Shown: positions 1 through 5,946 of the stretch, piece by piece | Layout of the letters: every line of letters starts with the position of its first letter | Numbering within the stretch: position 1 is the stretch's first letter | Origin: DASZJY01 sp036260255 | GTDB lineage: Bacteria; Actinomycetota; Acidimicrobiia; Acidimicrobiales; AC-14 | Assembly: GCA_036260255.1 (NCBI GenBank) | Contig: DATAAF010000131.1 | Span: forward strand, 1-9,971 | DNA length: 9,971 nucleotides | Reading direction: 5' to 3' | The notes under the pieces: model-generated | Database searches by the model: none | Told to the model about the DNA's origin: nothing | Seen by the model: only the letters and a program-made list of their open reading frames with translations | Made by a program: the position numbers and the translations under genes

Positions 1-758
1 TCGGCGTCGAGGCGGTTGCCCGTCGCCAGCAGATTGGTGGCGGCGCCGAAGCCGACGATGCCGGCGACGTTCTCCGTGCCGGCCCGGCGGGCCCGCTCCT
101 GGTCGCCGCCCACCAGCAAGGGGCGGAGCCGCAGGCCTCGGCGCACGAGCAGGGCGCCGACCCCCGGGGGGCCGCCGAGCTTGTGGGCGCTCACCGACAG
201 GAGGTCGGCCCCGAGGGCGGCGAAGTCCACCGGGACGTGGCCGGCGGCGGCCGCGGCGTCGACGTGGACGAGCACGCCCCGCTCCCGGCACGCCGCCACC
301 ACCTCGGCGACCGGCTGCACGGTCGCCACCTCGTGGTTCGCCCACTGCAGGTGCACCAGGGCCGTCTCTCCGGGACGGACGGTGGCCAGCAGCTCGTCGG
401 GGTCGACTCGCCCGCGGCCGTCGACGCCGACCACGGTGACGTCGTGGCGGGCCGAGGCCTCCCGGACGGCGGAGTGCTCGACCGCCGGGCAGACCACGTG
501 GCTCCGGCGCTCGGTGGCGCCGTGGACGGCGGCGGTCACCGCCTCGGTGGCGCCGCTGGTGAACACCACCTCGCGGGGCCGGGCGCCGAGGAGGCCCGCG
601 ACCTGCTCCCGGGCCTCCTCCACCGCCGCCCGGGCCAGGCGGCCCTCGGTGTGCACCCGGCCGGGGTCGGCGGACGAGACCAGCCACCGGAGCATGGCCT
701 CGACCACCTCTGGGCGCGCCGGCGAGGTGGAGGCGTGGTCGAGGTAGTGGCGGGCCAC
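1..758 (-). CDS. cysteine desulfurase (NifS/IscS-like, class V aminotransferase fold), C-terminus cut by window edge
   Basis: Removes sulfur from L-cysteine as an enzyme persulfide for Fe-S cluster or other thio-cofactor synthesis; PLP-dependent and cytosolic. The frame stays open for 252 codons to the left edge, so the C-terminus, including the loop that should carry the catalytic cysteine, is outside the window. Visible family marks: YLDHAST near residue 5, FTSGATEA near 66-73, PLP-stacking His95 in VEHSAV, NHEV at 141-144, the PLP lysine K193 in SAHKLGG, and RRAGTENVAGIVGFG near 224. GTG at 758 is chosen because the protein then begins with the family's usual YLD strand. It lies 19 bp after the upstream regulator's stop, with no clear Shine-Dalgarno, suggesting co-transcription. 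Oddities: the usual Gln of DxxQxxG is Ala170, and the usual NPSS segment reads DPGR. Family assignment is firm; which sulfur pathway it serves is inference. Confidence 0.93.
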   Translation of the reverse strand, partial: MARHYLDHASTSPARPEVVEAMLRWLVSSADPGRVHTEGRLARAAVEEAREQVAGLLGARPREVVFTSGATEAVTAAVHGATERRSHVVCPAVEHSAVREASARHDVTVVGVDGRGRVDPDELLATVRPGETALVHLQWANHEVATVQPVAEVVAACRERGVLVHVDAAAAAGHVPVDFAALGADLLSVSAHKLGGPPGVGALLVRRGLRLRPLLVGGDQERARRAGTENVAGIVGFGAATNLLATGNRLDA

Positions 759-777
759 CGCGCCAGGGGAAGTTGGG

Positions 778-1503
778 CTAGACGAGCGTCACGCAGACCT
801 CGTCGCCTTGCGGGCGGGAGGCCGAGGTCTCGGGCACGGTGTCGCCGTAGAGCGACGAGAGCATGCCCTTCACGATGCCCCGGTCGACGGCGCAGATGAC
901 GGGGTGCTGCTCGGCGGCGGTGCCGAACGGGCACTGCTCGGAGATGATCGCCAGCGACCCGCCCCGGGCGTCGGCGTGGGCGGCGAAGCCGTGGGCGGTC
1001 AGGGCGTCGGCGACGGCGTGGAGCGCAACCTGCAGCGACCGGTGCGCGTGGGACGGGGACATCGACGAGGCCAGCGAGCGCCCGTACTCGATGCCCACGT
1101 CCTCGGCCATGGACTCGGCCGCCTCCCGGGGCACCAGGGCCAGGGCCCGCCCGAGCAGCTTGATCAGCAGGTCGTCGCGGCGGGCGGGGAACTCGAGGCC
1201 CATCTCCTTCTCGCTGGCCCGGTAGCGCTTGGAGGGCCGGCCGGCGCCGGCCGCCGGGGAGTGGCGCTCCACCGCAACGTCGAGGTAGCCGCCGGCGGCC
1301 AGCTTGTCGAGGTGGTGGCGGGCCACGTTGGGGTGGAGGTCGAAGCGCTCGGCCACCTCGGCGGCCGTCACCCCGCGCTCCTCGCCGTGGGCGAACACGT
1401 AGATCTCCCGCCGGGTGGGGTCGCCGAAGGCGGAGGTCACCGCGGTGACGGCGGCGGCGAACTCGTCCGCCGTCAGCGCCGCCGTCGGGGGACCGTGCTC
1501 CAC
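778..1503 (-). CDS. SufR-like winged-helix transcriptional regulator with cysteine-rich C-terminus
   Basis: Predicted DNA-binding repressor or sensor of 241 aa. Residues about 26-95 form an ArsR-type winged helix: GDPTRREIY, then helix-turn-helix VTAAEVAERF...PNVARHHLDKL, and a wing ending in GRPSKRYR. The C-terminal domain has the only three cysteines, C191, C204 and C237, spaced C-X12-C-X32-C. As I recall, SufR proteins, which hold an Fe-S cluster and repress suf genes, share the C-X12-C pair and have a further cysteine about 28 residues on, so a cluster-sensing role is a good inference. The start is GTG at 1503; a TAGAAT -10-like hexamer ends six bases upstream of it, so the mRNA may be leaderless. 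The next gene downstream is a cysteine desulfurase, and the divergent neighbour is the Fe-S carrier mrp, which supports a role in Fe-S regulation. It could instead be a plain ArsR-family regulator. Confidence 0.85.
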   Translation of the reverse strand: MEHGPPTAALTADEFAAAVTAVTSAFGDPTRREIYVFAHGEERGVTAAEVAERFDLHPNVARHHLDKLAAGGYLDVAVERHSPAAGAGRPSKRYRASEKEMGLEFPARRDDLLIKLLGRALALVPREAAESMAEDVGIEYGRSLASSMSPSHAHRSLQVALHAVADALTAHGFAAHADARGGSLAIISEQCPFGTAAEQHPVICAVDRGIVKGMLSSLYGDTVPETSASRPQGDEVCVTLV

Positions 1504-1551
1504 GCCGGTATTCTAACTATTCGGATAGGAGAAATCGGAGCCGCCACCGCC
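1504..1551. promoter_or_regulatory. divergent promoter/operator region between sufR-like gene and mrp
   Basis: The 48 bp between the two divergent starts contain an AT-richer island in otherwise very GC-rich DNA. CTATTCGGATAG at 1517-1528 is palindromic at 10 of 12 positions and is a candidate operator. On the minus strand TAGAAT (1515-1510) resembles a -10 box and would put the transcript start at about the GTG of the regulator. On the plus strand TATTCT (1509-1514) is a weaker -10 candidate. GGAG at 1537-1540 is a possible ribosome binding site for mrp, though its 11-base spacing is long. No good -35 box was seen. The operator call rests on symmetry and position only. Confidence 0.5.
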
Positions 1552-2685
1552 ATGCCCACCGAAGCCCAGGTCCTCGACGCCCTCCGGCCGGTCCAGGACC
1601 CCGAGCTACAGCGCAGCATCGTCGACCTCGACATGGTGCGCGACGTCCGGGTGGACGACGGACGGGTCGGGGTCACCGTCGCCTTGACGGTCGCCGGGTG
1701 CCCCCTGCGGACGGAGATCACCGACCGGGTCACCCGGGCCGTCCAGCCTCTGGAGGGCGTGCGCGAAGTGGACGTCGACCTCACGGTGATGTCCGACGAG
1801 GAGCGGGCCGCCCTGCGTGAGCGGATCCACGGCCCGTCGGGCGCAGCTGCGGCGGGCCACCAGCACGGCCCGGGCGCGACGCCGGCCAACCCCTTCACCG
1901 ACCCGGCGTCCCGTACCCGGGTGCTGGGCCTGTCGTCGGGGAAGGGCGGCGTCGGCAAGTCGTCGGTCACCGTCAACCTGGCCGTGGCCCTGGCCCGGCT
2001 GGGCCACGAGGTGGCCGTCCTGGACGCCGACGTCTACGGCTTCTCGGTGCCCAAGATGCTCGGCATCGGTCGCGAGCCGGTGGTGATCGACGGGATGATC
2101 GTCCCGCCGGTCGCCCACGGGGTGAAGGTCATCTCCACCGGATTCTTCGTGGGCGACGACCAGCCCGTCATCTGGCGGGGGCCCATGCTGCACAAGGCCC
2201 TCGAGCAGTTCCTCACCGACGTCCTCTGGGGCGACCCGGGGTTCCTCCTGGTCGACATGCCGCCCGGAACGGGCGACGTGGCCCTGTCGATGGCCCAGTT
2301 CCTGCCCCGGTCCGAGATGCTGGTGGTCACCACTCCCCAGCCGGCGGCCCAGCGGGTGGCCCAGCGCTCCGCCCTCATGGCCCGCAAGGTGAACCTGGCC
2401 GTGCGCGGCGTCGTCGAGAACATGAGCTGGTTCACCGGCGACGACGGCAAGCGTTACCCCATCTTCGGCGAGGGCGGGGGCCAGCTCCTGGCCGACAGCC
2501 TGGGTGTCCCCCTGCTCGCCCGGGTCCCGCTGGTGATGGCGCTGCGGGAGGGGGGCGACGTGGGCGTGCCGGTCACAGTGGCCGATCCCCAGAGCGAGGC
2601 GTCCCAGGCCTTCGACGCCCTGGCCCGCCGGCTGGTGGAGATGGGCCCCGGCCGGATCTCGCGGCCTGAGCTCAAGATCTCCTGA
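1552..2685 (+). CDS. mrp: Mrp/ApbC-family P-loop Fe-S carrier ATPase with N-terminal MIP18 (DUF59) domain
   Basis: Predicted cytosolic ATPase that carries or transfers Fe-S clusters; 377 aa, the usual length for the fused form. Residues 1-85 are a MIP18/DUF59 domain (VQDPEL, conserved Cys50 in AGCPLR). A Gly/Ala/His linker at about 95-112 leads to the MinD/ParA-like domain: deviant Walker A SGKGGVGKSS (129-138), switch region DADVYGFSVPKMLG (158-171), LLVDMPPGTGD (232-242) and FGEGGG (305-310). The frame is open far upstream, but the regulator occupies that DNA on the other strand. ATG 1552 is chosen because the DUF59 domain begins there. Oddity: after VENMSW the CxxC pair of Salmonella ApbC and E. 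coli Mrp is replaced by TGDDGK, leaving Cys50 as the only cysteine. The last 14 bp overlap the end of the convergent Rrf2 gene. Confidence 0.95.
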   Translation: MPTEAQVLDALRPVQDPELQRSIVDLDMVRDVRVDDGRVGVTVALTVAGCPLRTEITDRVTRAVQPLEGVREVDVDLTVMSDEERAALRERIHGPSGAAAAGHQHGPGATPANPFTDPASRTRVLGLSSGKGGVGKSSVTVNLAVALARLGHEVAVLDADVYGFSVPKMLGIGREPVVIDGMIVPPVAHGVKVISTGFFVGDDQPVIWRGPMLHKALEQFLTDVLWGDPGFLLVDMPPGTGDVALSMAQFLPRSEMLVVTTPQPAAQRVAQRSALMARKVNLAVRGVVENMSWFTGDDGKRYPIFGEGGGQLLADSLGVPLLARVPLVMALREGGDVGVPVTVADPQSEASQAFDALARRLVEMGPGRISRPELKIS

Positions 2686-3130
2686 CCCAGGCGTCGGACG
2701 GGCGGGTGAGCCGCCGCACCACCGCGGGCAGCTCGTGGTTGGCGACGTCGGCGATGGTCACCGCCTCCAGCACCGAGCGCAGGCTGGCCCGGGTGGCTAC
2801 CCACACGTCCCGGAGCGCCTCCGCCGGCCCGGCGTAGTCGAGGTCCTCGAGCGCCTCGCCCCGCACGTCGGCCAGAGGGCCCTCGACCGTGCGGATGACG
2901 TCGGCGATGGTGATGGTGTCGGCGGGGACGGCGAGCCAGTAGCCGCCCACCGATCCCCGCTGGCTGCCGACCAGCCCGGCCCGGCGGAGGTCGCTGAGGA
3001 TGTTCTCCAGGAAGTTGACCGAGACTCCCTGGCGGTCGGCGATGTCCTGGCCCTTGACCGGCCCGTCGCCGGCGGCCGCCAGCTCGGTGAGGGCCCGCAC
3101 GGCGTAGTCGACCTTGGCCGAGACCCGCAC
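2672..3130 (-). CDS. Rrf2-family transcriptional regulator without cysteines (CymR-like type)
   Basis: A 152-aa winged-helix regulator of the family that includes IscR, NsrR and CymR. It opens with VSAKVDYAVRAL, typical of Rrf2 N-termini. The helix-turn-helix is at about 25-55 and the wing RGSVGGYWLA at about 58-67. There is no cysteine anywhere, so the three-Cys cluster site of IscR, NsrR and RsrR is absent and Fe-S sensing of that kind is excluded. The start is GTG 3130, two bases after the cysA stop and without a clear Shine-Dalgarno, which suggests translational coupling. As the last gene of a sulfate importer operon it most plausibly regulates sulfur assimilation, perhaps as CymR does in Bacillus, but the signal and targets are inferred from context. 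The frame extends upstream into cysA, and that extension has no family match. Confidence 0.9.
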   Translation of the reverse strand: MRVSAKVDYAVRALTELAAAGDGPVKGQDIADRQGVSVNFLENILSDLRRAGLVGSQRGSVGGYWLAVPADTITIADVIRTVEGPLADVRGEALEDLDYAGPAEALRDVWVATRASLRSVLEAVTIADVANHELPAVVRRLTRPSDAWVRRS

Positions 3131-3132
3131 CG

Positions 3133-4110
3133 TCAGCCGCCGGCCGGGGCGGGGGCAGGTTCGGCGGCGGGGTGGAAGGCCACCTGGCGGATGTGCACCT
3201 CGGCGCCCGGGCTGAGATCCAGCCGGTCCGCCTCGCCCCGGGTGACCTGCACCCACAGCTGCTCGTCGCCGGCCACCACGTCGACCCGCACCTCGAAGCC
3301 GAGCCGGACCAGGCGGGTCACCCGGGCGGGCACGGTGCCCTCGTGTGGGGACATGAGGATCTCCAGGTCGTGCGGGCGCACGAGCGTGCCGCCCAGGGTC
3401 GTGACAGGCCCGAGGAAGCTCATGACGAAGTCGTTGGCGGGGCGGTCGTAGAGCTCGTCGGGCGAGCCGACCTGCTCGACCCTGCCGTCGTTGATGACCA
3501 CGATCTCATCGGCCACGTCCATGGCCTCCTCCTGGTCGTGGGTGACGAAGACGGTGGTGACGTGGACCTCGTCGTGCAGGCGACGGAGCCAGTCGCGCAG
3601 CTCCTTGCGCACCTTGGCGTCGAGGGCGCCGAACGGCTCGTCGAGCAGCATGACCCGGGGCTCGACGGCCAGGGCGCGCGCAAGGGCCATGCGCTGGCGC
3701 TGCCCCCCCGACAGCTGCGACGGGAACCGGTCGGCGAACTGCTCGAGGTGGACCAGCTCCAGCAGCTCGTGCACCCGGCGCTGGATCTCGTCCTTCGGAC
3801 GCTTGCGGATCTCCAGGCCGAAGGCGACATTGCGGCGCACGCTCAGGTGCTTGAAGGCGGCGTAGTGCTGGAAGACGAAGCCCACATTCCGCCGCTGGGG
3901 GGGCAGGGCGGTGGAGTCCTCGCCCTCGATCTCCACCGTCCCGCGGTCGGGCTGCTCGAGGCCGGCGATGATGCGGAGCAGCGTCGACTTGCCGCCGCCG
4001 CTCGGCCCGAGCAGGGCGGTCAGCGACCCCGTCGGGATGTCGACCGACACGTCGTCGAGGGCGACGAAGTCGCCGAAGCGCTTGGTGACGTTGCGGGCCC
4101 GGATGCCCAT
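3133..4110 (-). CDS. cysA: sulfate/thiosulfate ABC transporter ATP-binding subunit CysA
   Basis: The ATPase that powers sulfate import on the cytoplasmic face of the CysT/CysW channel; 325 aa. Motifs in order: Walker A GPSGGGKST (35-43), Q-loop Gln81 in FVFQHYAAF, signature LSGGQRQR (133-140), Walker B VMLLDEP (153-159), D-loop GALD (161-164), switch His191 in VTHDQEEA. The FQHYAAFKHLSV and PANDFVMSFLG segments are typical of CysA rather than of other CUT/MOI ATPases. Residues about 238-312 form the TOBE-like regulatory domain, and the end is a Pro/Ala tail. ATG 4110 overlaps the TGA of a 33-codon open frame (TGATG). Upstream lie cysW and the palindromic element 4112-4213; downstream, two bases away, is the Rrf2 gene. 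Closely related molybdate or iron ATPases are unlikely given the sulfate-type partners. Confidence 0.96.
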   Translation of the reverse strand: MGIRARNVTKRFGDFVALDDVSVDIPTGSLTALLGPSGGGKSTLLRIIAGLEQPDRGTVEIEGEDSTALPPQRRNVGFVFQHYAAFKHLSVRRNVAFGLEIRKRPKDEIQRRVHELLELVHLEQFADRFPSQLSGGQRQRMALARALAVEPRVMLLDEPFGALDAKVRKELRDWLRRLHDEVHVTTVFVTHDQEEAMDVADEIVVINDGRVEQVGSPDELYDRPANDFVMSFLGPVTTLGGTLVRPHDLEILMSPHEGTVPARVTRLVRLGFEVRVDVVAGDEQLWVQVTRGEADRLDLSPGAEVHIRQVAFHPAAEPAPAPAGG

Positions 4111-4211
4111 CAGATGACTGCCGTTCTATCGCGCCGCCCCGCGACTGAGGTCGCGAAGTCGCAGCCCAGCGCTTCGGGCCGGCGGCCCGACCGAAGTAGT
4201 TCAGCAGTCAT
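4110..4211 (-). CDS. possible 33-aa small ORF bridging cysW and cysA
   Basis: An open frame of 33 codons plus stop fills the cysW-cysA gap exactly. Its ATG follows the cysW TAG with no gap, and its TGA shares a base with the cysA ATG (TGATG). GGGAG lies nine bases before the ATG, inside the end of cysW. The predicted peptide begins MTAELLRSGRRPEALG and ends RTAVI; it has one cysteine, no membrane segment and no family I recognise. It lies almost wholly within the 102-bp palindromic element at 4112-4213. About 23 of 33 third positions are G or C, clearly fewer than in the neighbouring genes, and this argues against long selection as a protein. It may be a translational coupler carrying ribosomes to cysA, or a chance frame in a repeat. 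Confidence 0.3.
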   Translation of the reverse strand: MTAELLRSGRRPEALGCDFATSVAGRRDRTAVI

Positions 4212-4213
4212 CT
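4112..4213 (-). repeat. 102-bp palindromic element, copy B (cysW-cysA gap)
   Basis: The ends are imperfect inverted arms, AGATGACTGCCGTTCTA at 4112-4128 and its partner at 4197-4213, matching at 14 of 17 positions with the outer 10 perfect. Inside, on the minus strand, are a hairpin CGGGCC-GCC-GGCCCG and a longer stem in which GCGC and GCGACT pair with AGTCGC and GCGC around a 10-base loop. Together they can form a three-way junction in DNA or RNA. The element starts at the A of the cysW TAG stop and ends two bases before the cysA ATG. It aligns without gaps to the element at 5004-5105 on the opposite strand, at about two thirds identity by eye. No target-site duplication is evident. Confidence 0.75.
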
Positions 4214-5093
4214 AGCGGCGCTCCCGCTGTCGGAGGACGCTGATGAGAACCAGTATGACGATGGCCACCGCCGCCAGCGCCACCGAGCAGGCGTAGGCAG
4301 TCGTCTGGTCGAAGTTCTGGAACCGCTCCTCGACGATCAGGGTCACCGTCTGGGTCTTGTCGACCAGGCGGCCGGAGACGACCGCCACCGCCCCGAACTC
4401 GCCCAGGGCGCGGGCCAGGGTCAGCACGATCCCGTAGGCGAGGGCCCAGCGGATCGCCGGGAGCGTCACCCGGCGGAACGTCTGGCGACGGTTGGCACCG
4501 AGCGTCCACGCCGCCTGCTCCTGCTCGACGCCGATCTCCTCGAGCACCGGCGCCACCTCCCGCACCACGAACGGCAGCGAGATGAACACGGTGGCCAGCA
4601 CCATCCCGGGCAGGGCGAAGATCACCTGGATGCCCCGGTCGTCGAGCCACCCGCCCAGCGGCGAGAACTGCCCGTACACGAGGATGAGGGCCAGGCCGAC
4701 GACGACGGGAGAGACGGCGAGGGGCAGGTCGATCAGGGCGTTGAGGAGACGGCGTCCGGGGAACTGGTGGCGGACCAGGAGGATGGCGGCGCCCACGCCG
4801 AAGACGGTGTTCAGCAGCACCGTCCAGAAGGTGACGATGGCGGTGACCTTGAAGGCGTGCACCACCGAAGAGTCGGTGAGGGCGTCGACCACCGGTCCTA
4901 TCCCGTCGGCGAAGGTCCGCCAGAACACCAGCCCCACGGGGAGCACGAGCAGAACGGCCAGGTAGCCGAGAGCCAGCAGGCGAAGGCCGATCCTCGACGC
5001 CCCAGGAGCGCGCTGATGCGCTTTGGTCGGGCCTTCGGCCCGAAGCGCCGACCAGCGGCTACGCCGTCTTCTCCGCTGGTCGGCGCGATGCAA
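4212..5093 (-). CDS. cysW: sulfate ABC transporter permease CysW
   Basis: Second inner-membrane permease of the sulfate importer, 293 aa from the chosen start. After a basic 35-residue N-terminal tail come hydrophobic segments starting at LLALGYLAVLLVLPVGLVF. The LIDLPLAVSPVVVGLALILVYG and SPLGGWLDDRGIQVIF segments are characteristic of CysW. The cytoplasmic EAA loop reads EQAAWTLGANRRQTFRRVTL and is followed by RALGEFGAVAVVSG. TTG 5093 is chosen because AGGAG lies seven bases upstream, overlapping the cysT stop. GTG 5111 would overlap cysT by 8 bp and is the alternative. There is no other ATG or GTG before the first membrane segment. The first 30 codons coincide with the palindromic element 5004-5105, so this tail is probably not ancestral to the family. 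The coding region ends TAG with an ATG directly after it. Confidence 0.94.
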   Translation of the reverse strand: MHRADQRRRRRSRWSALRAEGPTKAHQRAPGASRIGLRLLALGYLAVLLVLPVGLVFWRTFADGIGPVVDALTDSSVVHAFKVTAIVTFWTVLLNTVFGVGAAILLVRHQFPGRRLLNALIDLPLAVSPVVVGLALILVYGQFSPLGGWLDDRGIQVIFALPGMVLATVFISLPFVVREVAPVLEEIGVEQEQAAWTLGANRRQTFRRVTLPAIRWALAYGIVLTLARALGEFGAVAVVSGRLVDKTQTVTLIVEERFQNFDQTTAYACSVALAAVAIVILVLISVLRQRERR

Positions 5094-5105
5094 CAGCCCG
5101 CTCCT
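5004..5105 (+). repeat. 102-bp palindromic element, copy A (cysT-cysW junction and start of cysW)
   Basis: Terminal inverted arms AGGAGCGCGCTGATGC (5004-5019) and AGGAGCGGGCTGTTGC (minus strand, 5105-5090) match at 14 of 16. Inside are hairpin CGGGCC-TTC-GGCCCG (5028-5042), flanked by GCGCTT/AAGCGC, and a perfect 14-bp stem GCGCCGACCAGCGG (5045-5058) with CCGCTGGTCGGCGC (5073-5086) around a 14-base loop. The element is the same length as the one at 4112-4213 and aligns with it end to end in opposite orientation. On the minus strand it starts at the A of the cysT TAG stop. That arm carries the AGGAG and TTG likely used to start cysW. Confidence 0.75.
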
Positions 5106-5946
5106 AGGCACGGCGCGCCGCCCAGCGTTGCAGGAGGTCGAGGCCGACGAGCACGACCAGGGCGACCACGAGCAGCACCGTCGCCACCGCCGCCGCACCG
5201 GTCGTGTTGTCCGTCTCGATCTGCCCGAAGATGTGAACCGCCGCCACCTGGGTCCGGAAGGGGAGGTTGCCGGAGATGAGCACGGTCGACCCGAACTCGC
5301 TGATGGCCCGGGCGAACGCCAGCGCGGTCCCCGCCGAGATGGCAGGCAGCAGGTTCGGGAGGACGATGCGCCGGAAGATCGTGAGCCGCCCCGCCCCCAG
5401 CGAGGCGGCGGCGTCCTCCATCTCCCGATCGAGCTCGAGCAGCACCGGCTGCACGGTGCGCACGACGAAGGGAAGGGTCACGAACAGGAGGGCGACCACC
5501 ACCCCGGCCCGGGTGTAGGCGAGGTTCAGCCCCAGCGGGCTGTTGACGCCGTACAGGGCGAGGAGCACGAGGCCGGCGACGATGGTCGGCAGGGCGAAGG
5601 GCAGGTCGATGATCGTCTCGACCACCCGCTTGCCGCGGAACTCGTCCCGGACCAGGACCCAGGCGATCAGCGTGCCGAACACCACGTTGATCAGGGCGAC
5701 GAGGGCGGACGCCCCCACCGTGAGACGGAGGGCGGCGGCCGCCTCGGGCGTCGTCACCGCCTCCCAGAAGCGCCCGAAGCCCTCCTCGTTGGCACGCCAC
5801 ACCACCGCGCCCAGGGGGATCAGAACGAGCAGGCTCATCCATAGGGTGGCCACCCCCGCGCCGAACGCCGTCCCCCCGTTCAGTCCGGCCAGGCCGCCCC
5901 GGCGGCCGACCCGCGAGCCGCCGAGAGCGGCCGGTGTACTAGCCAA
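5104..5946 (-). CDS. cysT: sulfate ABC transporter permease CysT (CysU)
   Basis: First inner-membrane permease of the sulfate importer, 280 aa. Hydrophobic segments begin at about residue 31 (VATLWMSLLVLIPLGAVVW) and continue at about 76-100, 115-133, 147-168, 198-215 and 250-270. DLPFALPTIVAGLVLLALYG and NSPLGL are typical of CysT. The EAA loop is EDAAASLGAGRLTIFRRIVLP at about 177-197, and RAISEFGSTVLISGNLPF matches the conserved loop after it. The start is TTG 5946, overlapping the stop of the binding-protein gene by 8 bp, with only a weak Shine-Dalgarno; no better start precedes the first membrane segment. It ends at TAG 5106-5104, which is also the edge of the palindromic element that runs into cysW. 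Confidence 0.95.
   Translation of the reverse strand: MASTPAALGGSRVGRRGGLAGLNGGTAFGAGVATLWMSLLVLIPLGAVVWRANEEGFGRFWEAVTTPEAAAALRLTVGASALVALINVVFGTLIAWVLVRDEFRGKRVVETIIDLPFALPTIVAGLVLLALYGVNSPLGLNLAYTRAGVVVALLFVTLPFVVRTVQPVLLELDREMEDAAASLGAGRLTIFRRIVLPNLLPAISAGTALAFARAISEFGSTVLISGNLPFRTQVAAVHIFGQIETDNTTGAAAVATVLLVVALVVLVGLDLLQRWAARRA

Noticed and set aside
808..1551. Long plus-strand open frame continuing upstream of mrp
   Set aside because: It is antisense to the SufR-like gene, shows no family motif, and the DUF59 domain begins at ATG 1552.
2672..3130. IscR assignment for the Rrf2 protein
   Set aside because: All three cluster-ligand cysteines are missing.
3172..4215. 347-codon plus-strand frame opposite cysA
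   Set aside because: Antisense shadow of a gene with every ABC ATPase motif intact.
4112..5105. cysW with flanking inverted elements as a composite transposon
   Set aside because: cysW is syntenic and co-directional with its usual operon partners, there is no transposase, and no target duplication is visible.
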